A program made the translations under genes and the position numbers. The notes beneath the pieces are model-generated. The model did not search any database. It saw only the letters and a list, made by a program, of their open reading frames with translations, and was not told where the DNA came from. From contig NZ_OBQI01000009.1 in the NCBI RefSeq assembly GCF_900221005.1, forward strand, positions 1-52,670: DNA of 52,670 nt, read 5' to 3'. Shown here piece by piece: positions 1-8,759 of this stretch; position 1 is the stretch's first letter; each line of letters starts with the position of its first letter. This DNA comes from Blastococcus aggregatus (lineage in GTDB: Bacteria; Actinomycetota; Actinomycetes; Mycobacteriales; Geodermatophilaceae).

Positions 1-69
1 AACTCCTGGGGGTAGGGCTTGGGCACGGTGAACATCCTTCCAGCGGCACCCCTTGGCACCACAGATCAG

Positions 70-1572
70 ATGTCACCTACTCGTGCAGCAGTCCCCCCTT
101 CTGCACGTCGGCCGCGCGTCTCGGCCGTGTTTGCAGCCATTGACGTTCACCCATCGCGGCTCTGGTCAAACACGTCCAGGTCGGCTTTGGTGCTGGTCAG
201 CGGATCGTCGGGCCCCCTGGCTGACTTGCTGGCGGAGAACTCCGTGCATGATCGTTTTATGCGACCTGTTTCTGTGAAGGATGAGGCCCTGCCAATCGGG
301 TTTCACAGTGCCGTCGAGGGACAACCGACGGCAGAGAGCATGGGCGAGGCCCTGCTGGGTTCACTCCTCGACCGCGCCCACGTCATGCCGCCTCGACTGG
401 TGGGCCCACTGGTAGCGCAGGAGATCCACGCCGTCGGCGGAAGCGAGATCGCGATCTTCCTACAGGACTATGACCAGGTACACCTGCAGCCGCTGAAGGG
501 CGAAGGCTTGGTCGGCGAACGGGTCCTCATCGACGCCAGCCTGGCTGGGCGCGCCTTCGCTACCGACACCCCGGTCGAAGAGCAGGTCCCGGACGGCTCG
601 GTGCGCATGTACCTGCCGATGCTCGATGGGTCGGACCGGATCGGGGTTCTGTCGCTGAGCCTTCCGGGCGTGAACGACGTTGATCGGCGCCTCGCGCAAC
701 GGCTGGCCGGCCTGGTCGCCGACCTGATCGTGACCAAGTCTGGATACACGGACACCTTCGCCCAGACCCGTACCGCGCAGCCGATGAGCGTCTCAGCGCA
801 GTTATTGCGGCGGGCCCTGCCGCCGCTGACCATGACGAACCCGGACGTGGAACTGGCTGGCGCCCTCGAACCGGCCTACCAGGTCGGCGGCGACAGCTTC
901 GACTACGCGATGAACGGTCACGTGCTGCACTTCGGGGTCTTCGATGCGATGGGCCACGGTCTCGGGGCAGCAGCAGTGGCAACCGTCGTCATCGCTGCCT
1001 ACCGCCACGGGCGCCAAATCGGGTTGGAACTACCCGCGCTGTACGCGGCGATGGATCAGGTCGTAGCCGAGGCATTCCCAGACCGGTTCGCCACCGCCCA
1101 GATCGGCCGACTGGACACCGAGCGTGGCGAGTTGACGTGGATCAACGCCGGACATCCGGCGCCGCTGTGGGTGCGCGACGGCAAGGTGATCGGCGAGTTG
1201 ACCGGGACCGTCACGCGCCCGGTCGGCTTCGGAGGCGCGGTCGCCGGGCCGATGTCCGTGCGGCTGGAGCCCGGCGACCGACTGCTCGTGTTCACCGACG
1301 GCGTCATCGAGGAACGGCTGAAGGGCGGCGAGCAGTTCGGCGAAGCCCGACTGCGCCAGATCCTGGAGCAGATCGGTGCCGAGCGGCTCCCCACCGCGGA
1401 GACCGTCCGGAGGCTGTCCCACGCGCTCAAAGCGGCCCGTTACGGGCGTACCAGCGATGACGCCTCCCTGCTATTGGTCGAGTACAAGGGGCCGCCGAAG
1501 GACGATGAGCTCGCCACCGACATCCCCGAGACTTCGACTGGACATTTCAACCGTCAACGGTCGGCCAGCTGA
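70..1572 (+). CDS. GAF-domain PP2C/SpoIIE-type protein serine phosphatase
   Basis: A protein phosphatase of the SpoIIE/RsbU branch of the PP2C family; such proteins dephosphorylate anti-sigma-factor antagonists in partner-switching stress pathways. With the ATG at 70 it is 500 aa. The C-terminal half carries the SpoIIE metal-site motifs GGDSFDY (about residue 273) and DAMGHG (about 292), then INAGHPAPLW, LLVFTDGVIEE and the closing DDASLLLVEY. The middle third (about 85-225) has a GAF-like pattern and probably senses a ligand. The start is uncertain: the frame is open from TTG at 19, codon third positions are not GC-biased before about 270, and the GTG at 274 is a serious alternative; none has a clear ribosome binding site. 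No RsbV/RsbW-type partner lies beside it, so the target is unknown. Confidence 0.85.
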   Translation: MSPTRAAVPPSARRPRVSAVFAAIDVHPSRLWSNTSRSALVLVSGSSGPLADLLAENSVHDRFMRPVSVKDEALPIGFHSAVEGQPTAESMGEALLGSLLDRAHVMPPRLVGPLVAQEIHAVGGSEIAIFLQDYDQVHLQPLKGEGLVGERVLIDASLAGRAFATDTPVEEQVPDGSVRMYLPMLDGSDRIGVLSLSLPGVNDVDRRLAQRLAGLVADLIVTKSGYTDTFAQTRTAQPMSVSAQLLRRALPPLTMTNPDVELAGALEPAYQVGGDSFDYAMNGHVLHFGVFDAMGHGLGAAAVATVVIAAYRHGRQIGLELPALYAAMDQVVAEAFPDRFATAQIGRLDTERGELTWINAGHPAPLWVRDGKVIGELTGTVTRPVGFGGAVAGPMSVRLEPGDRLLVFTDGVIEERLKGGEQFGEARLRQILEQIGAERLPTAETVRRLSHALKAARYGRTSDDASLLLVEYKGPPKDDELATDIPETSTGHFNRQRSAS

Positions 1573-1667
1573 CTGGAGGACGCCCCCGCCGAGCCGCTGC
1601 TGCCCAGATCCCCACAAAGCTCGATGTCTTCCCGCTCGCACTCGTAGCCGCCGACTGCTGCGGCCCA

Positions 1668-3794
1668 TCATTCGGTCCGGCGCAGGAGCAGCAGGGAATG
1701 TGCGTCGAGCGCAACGACGTCACCGGCGGCATACGCCGCTACTGGCATGCGCTCGGCCGCATCTCCCGGTGCAGAGGATGGATCTGCGGTGTCCAGTTCG
1801 GTGACCCAGGTGAGGCCGTAGGCGGCGCCGGGCAGGGTGAACGACCGCTGTTGGAAGCCGGGGTTGACGAGCAACAGGAACGAGTCGTCCTCAATCCGGC
1901 GGCCGTAGCGGTCGGGTTCAGGGATGCCGCCGCCGTTGAAGAAGACCGTCAGGGCCCCGGCGTGCCCGGCGGTCCACTCCTGGTCGGTCATCGGATGGCC
2001 CTCCGGGTTCAACCAGGCGATGTCCTCCAGGTTGGTGCCGCGCACGGGGCGCCCCTGGAAGAAGCGGCGACGACGGAAAGCCGGATGCTCTCGGCGTAGC
2101 CGGGTCAACCGCGCGACGAAGTCGGTCAGGCCGGGGACCTGAACGGCCCTCCCCCAGTCGACCCAGGAGATCTCGTTGTCCTGGCAGTAGGCGTTGTTGT
2201 TCCCGCCCTGGGTGCGGTCCAACTCGTCGCCGGCCAGCAACATGGGTACCCCCTGGGAGAGCAGCAGGGTGGCGATCAGGTTGCGCTTCTGTCGCTCGCG
2301 GAGAGCGAGGATGGCGATGTCGTCGGTTGGGCCTTCGACGCCGCAGTTCCACGACCGGTTGTCGTCGGTGCCGTCCCGGTTGTCCTCGCCGTTGGCCTCG
2401 TTGTGCTTGCGTTCGTAGGAGACGAGGTCGTGCAACGTGAACCCGTCGTGGGCGGTGACGAAGTTGACCGACGCGTGCGGTCGCCGGCCGTTGGACTGGT
2501 ATAGGTCGCTGGATCCGGTGAGCCGGGAGGCGAACTCCCCCATCGTGCCCGGGGTGCCTCGCCAGAAGTCGCGCATCGAGTCGCGGTAGCGGCCGTTCCA
2601 CTCAGTCCACAGCGGCGGGAAGTTGCCTACCTGGTAGCCGCCGGCGCCTACGTCCCAGGGCTCGGCGATCAGCTTGAGCTGGGACACGACGGGGTCCTGC
2701 TGGACGAGGTCGAAGAAGGCCGCCAGGCGGTCCACGTCGTGGAACTCGCGGGCGAGGGCTGCCGCCAGGTCGAACCGGAAGCCGTCCACGTGCATCTCCA
2801 CGGCCCAGTACCGCAGCGAGTCCATGATCAGCTGCAGGGCGTGGGGGTGCCGGACGTTGAGGGTGTTCCCCGTGCCGGTGTAGTCGGCGTAGTGCGCACG
2901 GTCTTCGGCCAGCCGGTAGTAGGCAGGGTTGTCGATGCCGCGGAAGGACAGCGTCGGACCCAGCTGGTTGCCCTCGGCCGTGTGGTTGTAGACGACGTCG
3001 AGGATCACCTCGATGCCCGCCTCGTGCAGGGTGCGGACCATGGCTTTGAACTCGGGGACCTGCTGGCCTCGGGTGCCTCGGGCCGCGTAGCGGTGATGGG
3101 GGGCGAAGAAGCCGATGGAGTTGTAGCCCCAGTAGTTGGACAAGCCGCGCTGCACGAGGTGGTGATCGTCGATGAACTGGTGCACTGGCATCAGCTCGAC
3201 GGCGGTGACGCCGATCCGCTGCAGGTGTTCGATCACCGCGGGGTGCGCCAGACCGGCGTAAGTACCCCGTAGCTGGGGCGGTAGGTCGGGATGGCTGACG
3301 GTGAGACCGCGCACGTGGGCTTCGTAGATCACCGTGTCGCTGTAGGGAGTGCGCAGCGGGTGGTCATGACCCCAGTCGAAGTACGGGTTGACCACGACAC
3401 AGCGGGTCTGGTGCGGCGCGGAGTCATTGTCGTTGCGCGCGTCATGGTCTCCAAAGCGGTAGCCGTACAGCGACTCGTTCCAGTCGACCGGTCCTTCGAA
3501 CGCCTTGGCGTAGGGGTCGAGCAGCAGCTTGGCGGGGTTGCACCGGAGGCCGGCCACCGGGTCGTACGGTCCGTGCACGCGGTATGCGTACCGCTGTCCT
3601 GGGCCCACCGCGGGCAGGAAGCCGTGCCAGATGAACCCGTCCACCTCGGCGAGGTCGACGCGCGTCTCGACACCCGCGTCGTCGAACAGGCATAGCTGGA
3701 CTCGTTCAGCAACCTCCGAGAACAACGAGAAGTTGGTGCCGGTGCCGTCATACGTGGCACCCAATGGATAGGGCTGCCCGGGCCAAGTTTCCAC
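1668..3794 (-). CDS. glgX: Glycogen debranching enzyme GlgX
   Basis: Isoamylase-type GH13 enzyme that hydrolyses alpha-1,6 branches of phosphorylase-limit glycogen in the cytoplasm. It is 708 aa, the usual GlgX length. It opens with the CBM48-like GATYDGTGTNFSLFSE, then VIYEAHVRGLTV, VELMPVHQF and ILDVVYNHTAEGN. The catalytic triad is readable: nucleophile Asp342 in DGFRFD, acid/base Glu378 in LIAEPWD and the transition-state Asp450 in TAHDGFTLHD; NEANGEDNRDG follows, as in the family. The GTG start at 3794 has GAGGA eight bases upstream. No other glycogen gene is adjacent, but the HAD protein at 4797 also points to sugar-phosphate metabolism. Confidence 0.95.
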   Translation of the reverse strand: METWPGQPYPLGATYDGTGTNFSLFSEVAERVQLCLFDDAGVETRVDLAEVDGFIWHGFLPAVGPGQRYAYRVHGPYDPVAGLRCNPAKLLLDPYAKAFEGPVDWNESLYGYRFGDHDARNDNDSAPHQTRCVVVNPYFDWGHDHPLRTPYSDTVIYEAHVRGLTVSHPDLPPQLRGTYAGLAHPAVIEHLQRIGVTAVELMPVHQFIDDHHLVQRGLSNYWGYNSIGFFAPHHRYAARGTRGQQVPEFKAMVRTLHEAGIEVILDVVYNHTAEGNQLGPTLSFRGIDNPAYYRLAEDRAHYADYTGTGNTLNVRHPHALQLIMDSLRYWAVEMHVDGFRFDLAAALAREFHDVDRLAAFFDLVQQDPVVSQLKLIAEPWDVGAGGYQVGNFPPLWTEWNGRYRDSMRDFWRGTPGTMGEFASRLTGSSDLYQSNGRRPHASVNFVTAHDGFTLHDLVSYERKHNEANGEDNRDGTDDNRSWNCGVEGPTDDIAILALRERQKRNLIATLLLSQGVPMLLAGDELDRTQGGNNNAYCQDNEISWVDWGRAVQVPGLTDFVARLTRLRREHPAFRRRRFFQGRPVRGTNLEDIAWLNPEGHPMTDQEWTAGHAGALTVFFNGGGIPEPDRYGRRIEDDSFLLLVNPGFQQRSFTLPGAAYGLTWVTELDTADPSSAPGDAAERMPVAAYAAGDVVALDAHSLLLLRRTE

Positions 3795-3946
3795 TGCCTC
3801 ATCCTCGGGGATCGGCGGTTTGCGCTCGACGTCGCCCCACGAGTCGGGCGTGAGTTGACGGGCCGGCAGCGGGCCCCGCGTCCGGTAGGTCGTGGTTGGC
3901 GTGGAGCCCGCCGCGTAGCGTCACACAGAGCGGCTCTGCGTCTGGC

Positions 3947-4531
3947 TCACGAGGCTGCCTCGGGCGGCCCGGGGACAGCGGCAGAGTCTGGCTGTGACCC
4001 CGTGTTCGTCATCGCCTCGGTCCACTCTGCGCCCGTCGGCCTCGCAGGCATGCGAGGGCCCAGCCACATGGTCAAGAACGCGGTGGCGACTCCGGTGCCG
4101 AGGGCGCCCATAGCCCACCGCGTTCCGCTGCGCTCGGTGTTGAGCAGGTGATCCAGCGACAGTTCGCCCGGTCCGGTCTCGGCCAGGGCAGTCAACGCGG
4201 CGATCAGCACAGCGTTGTACTCCCAGCCGCCCTTGCTGGCCCAGGGGCCGTTGGGCAAGTGCACCTTCTTGATCGCCGTGGTCATAACCCCGGTCAGGGC
4301 AGCCGAGGCCAGCGGAGTGGCCAGTCCGGCCGCCAGCAGGCCTCCGGCGACGGTTTCGGTCACCCCGGCGAGTACTGCATGCACCTTGGCCGGCCGCATG
4401 TCGATGGACTCCATCATCTCCTCGGTGCGGACACGGCCTGGACCGTCGAACCAGCCGAACAGCTTCTGCGTGCCGTGCCCAACGAACAGGCCGCCGATCA
4501 GAGCACGGGCCCCCAATCTTGCAATGCTCAT
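3947..4531 (-). CDS. DoxX family membrane protein
   Basis: Small integral membrane protein of the DoxX/DoxD family, 194 aa. The N-terminus (ALIGGLFVGHGTQKLFGWF) is the family signature, a helix ending in GxxKLxGWF. Further hydrophobic stretches lie around VTETVAGGLLAAGLATPLA, in the EYNAVLIAALTALA region, and near the C-terminus (WAMGALGTGVATAFLTMWLG). The ATG at 4531 is preceded by GAGGAGG, so the in-frame upstream extension to 4744 is rejected. DoxX proteins are linked to redox and thiol-stress complexes in mycobacteria (MRC with SodA and SseA); here one precedes a run of redox and stress genes, but no direct partner is visible. Confidence 0.85.
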   Translation of the reverse strand: MSIARLGARALIGGLFVGHGTQKLFGWFDGPGRVRTEEMMESIDMRPAKVHAVLAGVTETVAGGLLAAGLATPLASAALTGVMTTAIKKVHLPNGPWASKGGWEYNAVLIAALTALAETGPGELSLDHLLNTERSGTRWAMGALGTGVATAFLTMWLGPRMPARPTGAEWTEAMTNTGSQPDSAAVPGPPEAAS

Positions 4532-4796
4532 CTCGTCCTCCTCTCTTGCTGCTGAGGGCGCCACCTCCCTACCCCACACTGGTTGAACTCTCACCCAGCA
4601 GCTCGCCGTTTCATCCGCTGCCCCCGTTTCGTGCCCGCGATTGCCCTCGCCGCTGCAGCCCCTCCGTCCGACACTCACGGGCCCACGGAACGCCGGTGCC
4701 AGCGAAGCCACTGCTCGCCGTGCCTGCCCACGGTTGCCCGTCACGGGAGGACGGCCTTGGACGCAGGCTCGTCGGTGACGTCTCTAATGTCGGGGT

Positions 4797-5528
4797 GTGC
4801 TCGGCCTCCCCCAAGACGTGCGCGCTTGCCTTTTCGACATGGACGGTGTCCTGACGCAGACGGCCACCGTCCACGAGGCCGCTTGGAAACGCGTGTTCGA
4901 CGACTTCCTGCAGGCGACTCAGCCCTGGCAACGCCTGTTTAGCCGAGAGGACTACCACCGCTATGTTGACGGGAAGCCGCGGGCAGACGGTGTCCGGGAC
5001 TTCCTGGCCAGCCGCGGTATCCGCCTGCCTGAGGGCGGACCGGAAGACCCGCCCAGCGCGACAACCGTTCAGGGCCTGGCACGGCGCAAGGATGAGCTCT
5101 TCCTCCGCCAACTTCAGGACCATGGAGTCGCCGCCTACCCCGACGCGGCGAGCTACCTGGAGGCAGTCAGGGACGCCGGTTTACTCGTGGCGGTCGTCAC
5201 GGCCTCGGTTCACGGTGCGGAGGTGCTGGCCTCGAGTGGGCTCTCCCGGCTAATCGACGTCCGGGTCGACGGCATCATCGCTGCCCGGGACGGTCTGCGC
5301 GGAAAGCCGTCGCCCGATACCTTCCTCGCTGCGGCGCGAGCTTTGGGTGTTGCGCCGACACACGGGGCCGTGTTCGAGGACGCGCTTGCGGGAGTGCTCG
5401 CCGGCCGAGCCGGGGGCTTCGGTTACGTCGTCGGGGTGGACCGAGTGGGGCAGGCAGCCGAGCTTCGAGCCCAAGGCGCCGATGTCGTCATCGCGAACCT
5501 GGAGCAGCTACTGCAGGGCTCGCCTTGA
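4797..5528 (+). CDS. HAD-superfamily hydrolase, beta-phosphoglucomutase-like
   Basis: Haloacid dehalogenase-fold enzyme, 243 aa, of the beta-phosphoglucomutase/sugar-phosphatase group. Motif I is CLFDMDGVLTQT (first Asp the nucleophile, second the acid/base). A cap region carries YHRYVDGKPRADGVRDFL, typical of the branch found with trehalose or maltose phosphorylases. Motif II is VVTAS, motif III the Lys of GKPSPDTF, motif IV FEDALAGV. Substrate cannot be decided from sequence; beta-glucose-1-phosphate is plausible given GlgX nearby, but no glycoside phosphorylase is in the window. The GTG start at 4797 lacks an obvious ribosome binding site and may be leaderless. The gene stands alone, divergent from DoxX. 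Confidence 0.85.
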   Translation: MLGLPQDVRACLFDMDGVLTQTATVHEAAWKRVFDDFLQATQPWQRLFSREDYHRYVDGKPRADGVRDFLASRGIRLPEGGPEDPPSATTVQGLARRKDELFLRQLQDHGVAAYPDAASYLEAVRDAGLLVAVVTASVHGAEVLASSGLSRLIDVRVDGIIAARDGLRGKPSPDTFLAAARALGVAPTHGAVFEDALAGVLAGRAGGFGYVVGVDRVGQAAELRAQGADVVIANLEQLLQGSP

Positions 5529-5781
5529 TTCGTAGCCGCTCGCTGGACAGGCGAACCGGCGTGTGGTGAACGCCGCGCGTGCTGGTGTCAGACGAAACCG
5601 CCGACCACAGGTCCACGGCAGCAGCGGCCAGCCGCCCTCGGTGTCGGCTACGGCAACACCGGCTAAGTCCACTGTGGGCGATGTGCACGGTTTCCGGCAC
5701 GGAAGCCGGCCGATCACCTGCCGGTTCGGGCGGACCAACCTCCTGAGCGACCAGATCGCCATCTGAGGAGCCGTATTCGGT
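5529..5781. other. Intergenic region without recognisable gene
   Basis: Short frames here have no convincing codon bias or ribosome binding site. It separates the convergent HAD and Dps genes and ends in the hairpin at 5782. Confidence 0.5.
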
Positions 5782-5813
5782 CACGGCCGGTCCCCGCAAG
5801 GGGACCGGCCGTG
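5782..5813. terminator. Perfect 14-bp hairpin between convergent genes
   Basis: CACGGCCGGTCCCC, loop GCAA, then the exact inverse. It sits between the ends of the HAD gene (+) and Dps (-), so it can terminate both directions. There is no T-tract, as is common in high-GC actinobacteria. Confidence 0.85.
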
Positions 5814-5829
5814 GCGACAGCGTGAACTC

Positions 5830-6303
5830 TCAGCGGGACTGGTTCTCCGCCTGCCACATCCAGTAGTGCTTCTCCAGGGCCGCGGTGATCTCGATCAGCA
5901 GATCCTGGGTCACCGGGTCCTCCTCGGTGGCGTCGATGCGTTCGCGCATACGAGCGACCATCTGATCGAAGACGTCGACGAAGAACGCGATCGCATCCTC
6001 GGCCGGGATCCACTCGACCGGCGGCTGGGCCACCCGGCTCTGCGTCCGCAGAGCGTCGATGAGGCCGTCGGGCAGGACGCCGATCGCGGCCGCACGCTCG
6101 GCCGCGACATCGGTGAACTGCCGAGCCGTGTCCACCACGTCATCGAGCTGCAGGTGGATGCTGCGGAAGTTGCGTCCAACGATCGTCCAGTGGACCTGCT
6201 TGGCGATCAGGCTCAGCTCGCTGAGGTCCACCAGGGTGCCCTGCAGCGCCTCACCGGCGATCTTCTGAACGTTCTCGGGAAGGGGGCTCTTGATCAGTGC
6301 CAT
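5830..6303 (-). CDS. dps: Dps-family DNA-protecting ferritin-like protein
   Basis: Ferritin-like mini-ferritin of 157 aa that oxidises Fe(II) with peroxide, stores iron and may coat DNA under starvation or oxidative stress. The inter-subunit ferroxidase pattern is present: His in KQVHWTIVG, followed by His and Asp residues in the NFRSIHLQLDDVVD segment. The closing helix (LEKHYWMWQAENQSR) is typical of actinobacterial Dps. The ATG at 6303 has a double AGGAGGGAG/AGGAG upstream. It is the most downstream of the stress and redox block and ends in the 5782 hairpin. Confidence 0.92.
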   Translation of the reverse strand: MALIKSPLPENVQKIAGEALQGTLVDLSELSLIAKQVHWTIVGRNFRSIHLQLDDVVDTARQFTDVAAERAAAIGVLPDGLIDALRTQSRVAQPPVEWIPAEDAIAFFVDVFDQMVARMRERIDATEEDPVTQDLLIEITAALEKHYWMWQAENQSR

Positions 6304-6348
6304 CTCCTGACTCCCTCCTGTTGATGGTGTTGGACATCATTGGTTGTT

Positions 6349-6374
6349 CGTTGTCCGCGGCTCGGCGGACAACG
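6349..6374 (-). terminator. 10-bp inverted repeat, likely terminator of the DUF2267 gene
   Basis: CGTTGTCCGC and its exact inverse around a six-base loop, between DUF2267 (ending at 6446) and the Dps start. It suggests Dps has its own promoter; an operator role is possible but less likely. Confidence 0.55.
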
Positions 6375-6445
6375 ACGGGTTGACGCGCGCCTGCCCCGTG
6401 CTGCAGTGCGATCGCCGGCGGGGGAACACCGCGCGTGGCCCACGG

Positions 6446-6829
6446 TCAGGCGAGATCCGCCTTGCCGAACAACGGGGCGTAGCCGGCCGGGAGCTGGCTG
6501 AGGATCTGGTTGAGCTCTCCCCCGCTGACTGCCTCGGCCAGGGTAGTGAGGACGGCGCTGGCGTCCCACCGTGCGGTTTCCTCAGTGGCGGACAGGTCCC
6601 GGGCCACCCGGCGCAGGAAGTCCTCCACGCCGAACGCCTCCTGCGGTCCGGCAGTTAGCACAGCGTCCTGCAGCTCGCCTGGGAGCTGGGCAGCGAGGTC
6701 CTTGCGTTCGCCGTCCACCAGCCGCTGGCCGAGCAAGCCGAGCACGGCGCGCGTGGCGCGGTCGGCCTCGGATGTGTCTGCGTACTCACCGAGTTCGCGG
6801 ACCTTGGCGAGGAACTCGTCGTACCGCAT
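6446..6829 (-). CDS. DUF2267 domain protein
   Basis: A 127-aa soluble alpha-helical protein matching DUF2267. It has the MRYDEFLAKVRELG opening, ATRAVLGLLGQRL, then DLAAQLPGELQDAVL and the EAFGVEDFLRRVA segment. The molecular function is unknown; members are repeatedly found with Hsp20, Dps and CBS proteins in stress and dormancy clusters, as here. The ATG at 6829 is preceded by GAAGGAG at correct spacing, so the longer frame to 6976 is rejected. The frame ends in PLFGKADLA. Confidence 0.85.
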   Translation of the reverse strand: MRYDEFLAKVRELGEYADTSEADRATRAVLGLLGQRLVDGERKDLAAQLPGELQDAVLTAGPQEAFGVEDFLRRVARDLSATEETARWDASAVLTTLAEAVSGGELNQILSQLPAGYAPLFGKADLA

Positions 6830-6912
6830 GACGCTCCTTCCTTGACTCTTGTGGCCTTGCACCAGGATCGCGAGCGGGGCTTTGCCAGCTCCTGAGCGGT
6901 TCGGCGGTCGAG

Positions 6913-7197
6913 TCAGATCAGCCCGTGCCGAGCGAGAACCCACTGCAGCTCTCGCGGAGTCGGCTGTTCCAGCCACTCGCCTGCGACGTTGATGACGGGG
7001 TTGCGCAGGTCACCGCCGGCCATCCAGCGCAGCCGCCGCTTCATCTCCGGATGCAGGTCGAGGTCGACGTACCGATAGGGCACACCGGCCCGATCCAAGA
7101 TGCGGCGAGTCATCTGGGTGATGCCGCACCACCGGTTGCCGTAGACGGTGACCGGGGCGACAGCCTGGCGGACACCGGGCATGACGGGGGCCGTCAT
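6913..7197 (-). CDS. Glutaredoxin-like (mycoredoxin-type) protein with single active-site Cys
   Basis: A 94-aa thioredoxin-fold protein of the actinobacterial glutaredoxin/mycoredoxin group. The order VTVYGNRWCGIT (strand plus active site), PYRYVDLDLHPE, NPVINVAGEWLEQPT (cis-Pro region) and the C-terminal helix fits the fold. The active site reads CGIT, so the resolving Cys of CxxC is absent and there is no other Cys: a monothiol form that would act on mycothiol-mixed disulfides, or a degenerate one. The ATG at 7197 follows AAAGGAGAGG. It lies directly upstream of DUF2267 and downstream of a peroxiredoxin, which suggests shared oxidative-stress control. Confidence 0.85.
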   Translation of the reverse strand: MTAPVMPGVRQAVAPVTVYGNRWCGITQMTRRILDRAGVPYRYVDLDLHPEMKRRLRWMAGGDLRNPVINVAGEWLEQPTPRELQWVLARHGLI

Positions 7198-7241
7198 GTT
7201 GATACCTCTCCTTTCAGGCTTGGGTTGATGGAAGCTCGTAC

Positions 7242-7976
7242 TCAGGCCGCCGACGTCTGGTCGGTCAGCCTGTCCAGCGCCGCGAAGACGTCGTAGATGT
7301 CGGGCAGGTGCTCCACTCGCGGCGACACATCGACATAGCGGATCACCCCGTCGGCATCGATCACGTACAGCGCACGATCACTGAAGCCGTCGGACTCGCG
7401 CCATACGCCGTATCGGCGGGCAACATCTCCCTTGGGATGGAAGTCCGCCAGCAGTGGGAAGGTGATCCCCCGAACGGCGGACCAGGCGCCGTGGCTGTAG
7501 ATCGAATCGACCGAAACCCCGATCACCGCCGCACCGCGGGCCTCGAACTCCGCCAACTCCTGCTGGTAGAGCTCCAGCTGGCGACTGCATCCGGGGCTCC
7601 AGTCCAGCGGATAGAAGACCAACACGACGGGGCGTCCGCGGAAATCGGACAGGCTGACAAGCTGACCGTTGGCGTCGGGCAGGGCGAAGTCCGGCGCGAG
7701 AGTGCCCACGGGCAGGCCGGTCGACTCGGCCGCTCCGCTCATCGGCGGCGCGGTGAGGTACAGGTCGGCCACGTCCTGCAACGTGGTGCCGGCGGCCTCG
7801 GACGGGTTCTGCGCCGCCGAGGGGACCTGCCGGCCCACTTCCTGCACGATCGCGTGCAGGACCGAGAGCGCCTCGGTGACTGGCGAGTCGTCGAGCTGGT
7901 CTCCGAGTTCGGCGAAACGCTCCTCCAGCTGCTGGAGCCGACTGGGCGGTACAGGCATCGCAGCGAATGACGTCAT
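7242..7976 (-). CDS. Peroxiredoxin (AhpC/TSA, BCP-like) with N-terminal helical extension
   Basis: Thiol peroxidase, 244 aa, that reduces peroxides through a cysteine. The catalytic domain starts at about residue 90 (LAPDFALPDANGQLVSLSDF) and has the peroxidatic site PLDWSPGC, with Ser in the usual Thr position. GVSVDSIYSHGAWS, TFPLLADFHPKGDVARRYGV and ALYVIDADGVIRY follow. No second Cys is visible, so it is 1-Cys or relies on an outside thiol such as the glutaredoxin-like protein just downstream (44 bp away). The first 85 or so residues are an extra helical region (LQQLEERFAELGDQLDD) not seen in typical BCP proteins. The ATG at 7976 follows AAGAGGTG; the 291-aa frame is over-extended. Confidence 0.9.
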   Translation of the reverse strand: MTSFAAMPVPPSRLQQLEERFAELGDQLDDSPVTEALSVLHAIVQEVGRQVPSAAQNPSEAAGTTLQDVADLYLTAPPMSGAAESTGLPVGTLAPDFALPDANGQLVSLSDFRGRPVVLVFYPLDWSPGCSRQLELYQQELAEFEARGAAVIGVSVDSIYSHGAWSAVRGITFPLLADFHPKGDVARRYGVWRESDGFSDRALYVIDADGVIRYVDVSPRVEHLPDIYDVFAALDRLTDQTSAA

Positions 7977-8020
7977 GGCATCACACCTCTTCGTCAGTGA
8001 ACGGCGGAAACGCCCGGCGT

Positions 8021-8054
8021 CCCGGGTCGGCGGGGTCGTGTGCGCCGACCCGGG
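8021..8054 (-). terminator. 12-bp perfect hairpin downstream of the Hsp20 gene
   Basis: CCCGGGTCGGCG and its exact inverse around a ten-base loop, between the Hsp20 stop and the peroxiredoxin start. It probably separates the two transcription units. Confidence 0.8.
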
Positions 8055-8124
8055 ATGAGGACCGGACGGCCGGGTGGACGACCACCCGTGGAACGGCCGG
8101 GTACGCGGTGCGACCACATCCGGG

Positions 8125-8568
8125 TCAGCCGCTGATCTGGATCCGACGCGGCTTGGCCTGCTCGGCCTTGGGCACGCGCACGGTCAGCACGCCGTCGTCG
8201 AGGTGAGCGCTGACCTTGTCCGCGTCGACGTCGGCGGGCAGGGTGACCGAGTAGTGGAACTCCCCGACCCGGCGGGTGCGGCGGCGGAGGATGCCGGTGC
8301 GCTCCTTCTCCTTGACCTCACCGGAGACGGTCAGCTGGCGGTCACTGAGCTGGATGTCGATGTCGTCGCGCTTGATCCCGGGCAAGTCGATCTCGACGAC
8401 GTAGGCGTCGTCGGTCTCCTCGACGTCGGCCAGCGGAGCCCAGCCCTGGAGGCCGCCGTTGGCGTTGGCCTCCCACAGGGAGTTGACGCGCTGGGTGAGC
8501 TCGTCCAGCTCACGGAAGGGATCCCAGCCGGCGACTGCGCGCGAACGGGAACGGACAGGCAGTGTCAT
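8125..8568 (-). CDS. Small heat shock protein Hsp20
   Basis: ATP-independent holdase chaperone of the alpha-crystallin family, 147 aa. The N-terminus carries WDPFRELDELTQRVN; the alpha-crystallin domain runs from about 45 to 135 with DAYVVEIDLPGIKRDD, LTVSGEVKEKE, GEFHYSVTLPADVD and the signature HLDDGVLTVRVPK. The C-terminal RIQISG supplies the I-x-I/V oligomerisation motif. The start is the ATG at 8568, nine bases after a perfect AGGAGG; the TTG at 8577 directly abuts the Shine-Dalgarno and is rejected. No convincing HspR or DosR box was found in the 190-bp leader. Confidence 0.95.
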   Translation of the reverse strand: MTLPVRSRSRAVAGWDPFRELDELTQRVNSLWEANANGGLQGWAPLADVEETDDAYVVEIDLPGIKRDDIDIQLSDRQLTVSGEVKEKERTGILRRRTRRVGEFHYSVTLPADVDADKVSAHLDDGVLTVRVPKAEQAKPRRIQISG

Positions 8569-8759
8569 CTGAGTCAACCTCCTTTGCGAAACAGAAGGAC
8601 GTGAACTGCGACTGTGAAGTACTCCAGTCGACGCTCACTTAAACCTGCAGTCATGACTATAGATTCCCGAGAAGAGTCGCGCCACCAGACATGCGCTTCA
8701 GGTCGCGGGAGTTGGCTGACCGCGCCGGGCTGTCGGGAGACGTCCGCCGTGCCCCCCGG

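Noticed and set aside
8569..8690. Possible HspR (HAIR) operator upstream of hsp20
   Set aside because: TTTAAGT and ACTGGAG are spaced eight bases apart and mismatch the CTTGAGT-N7-ACTCAAG consensus at several positions.
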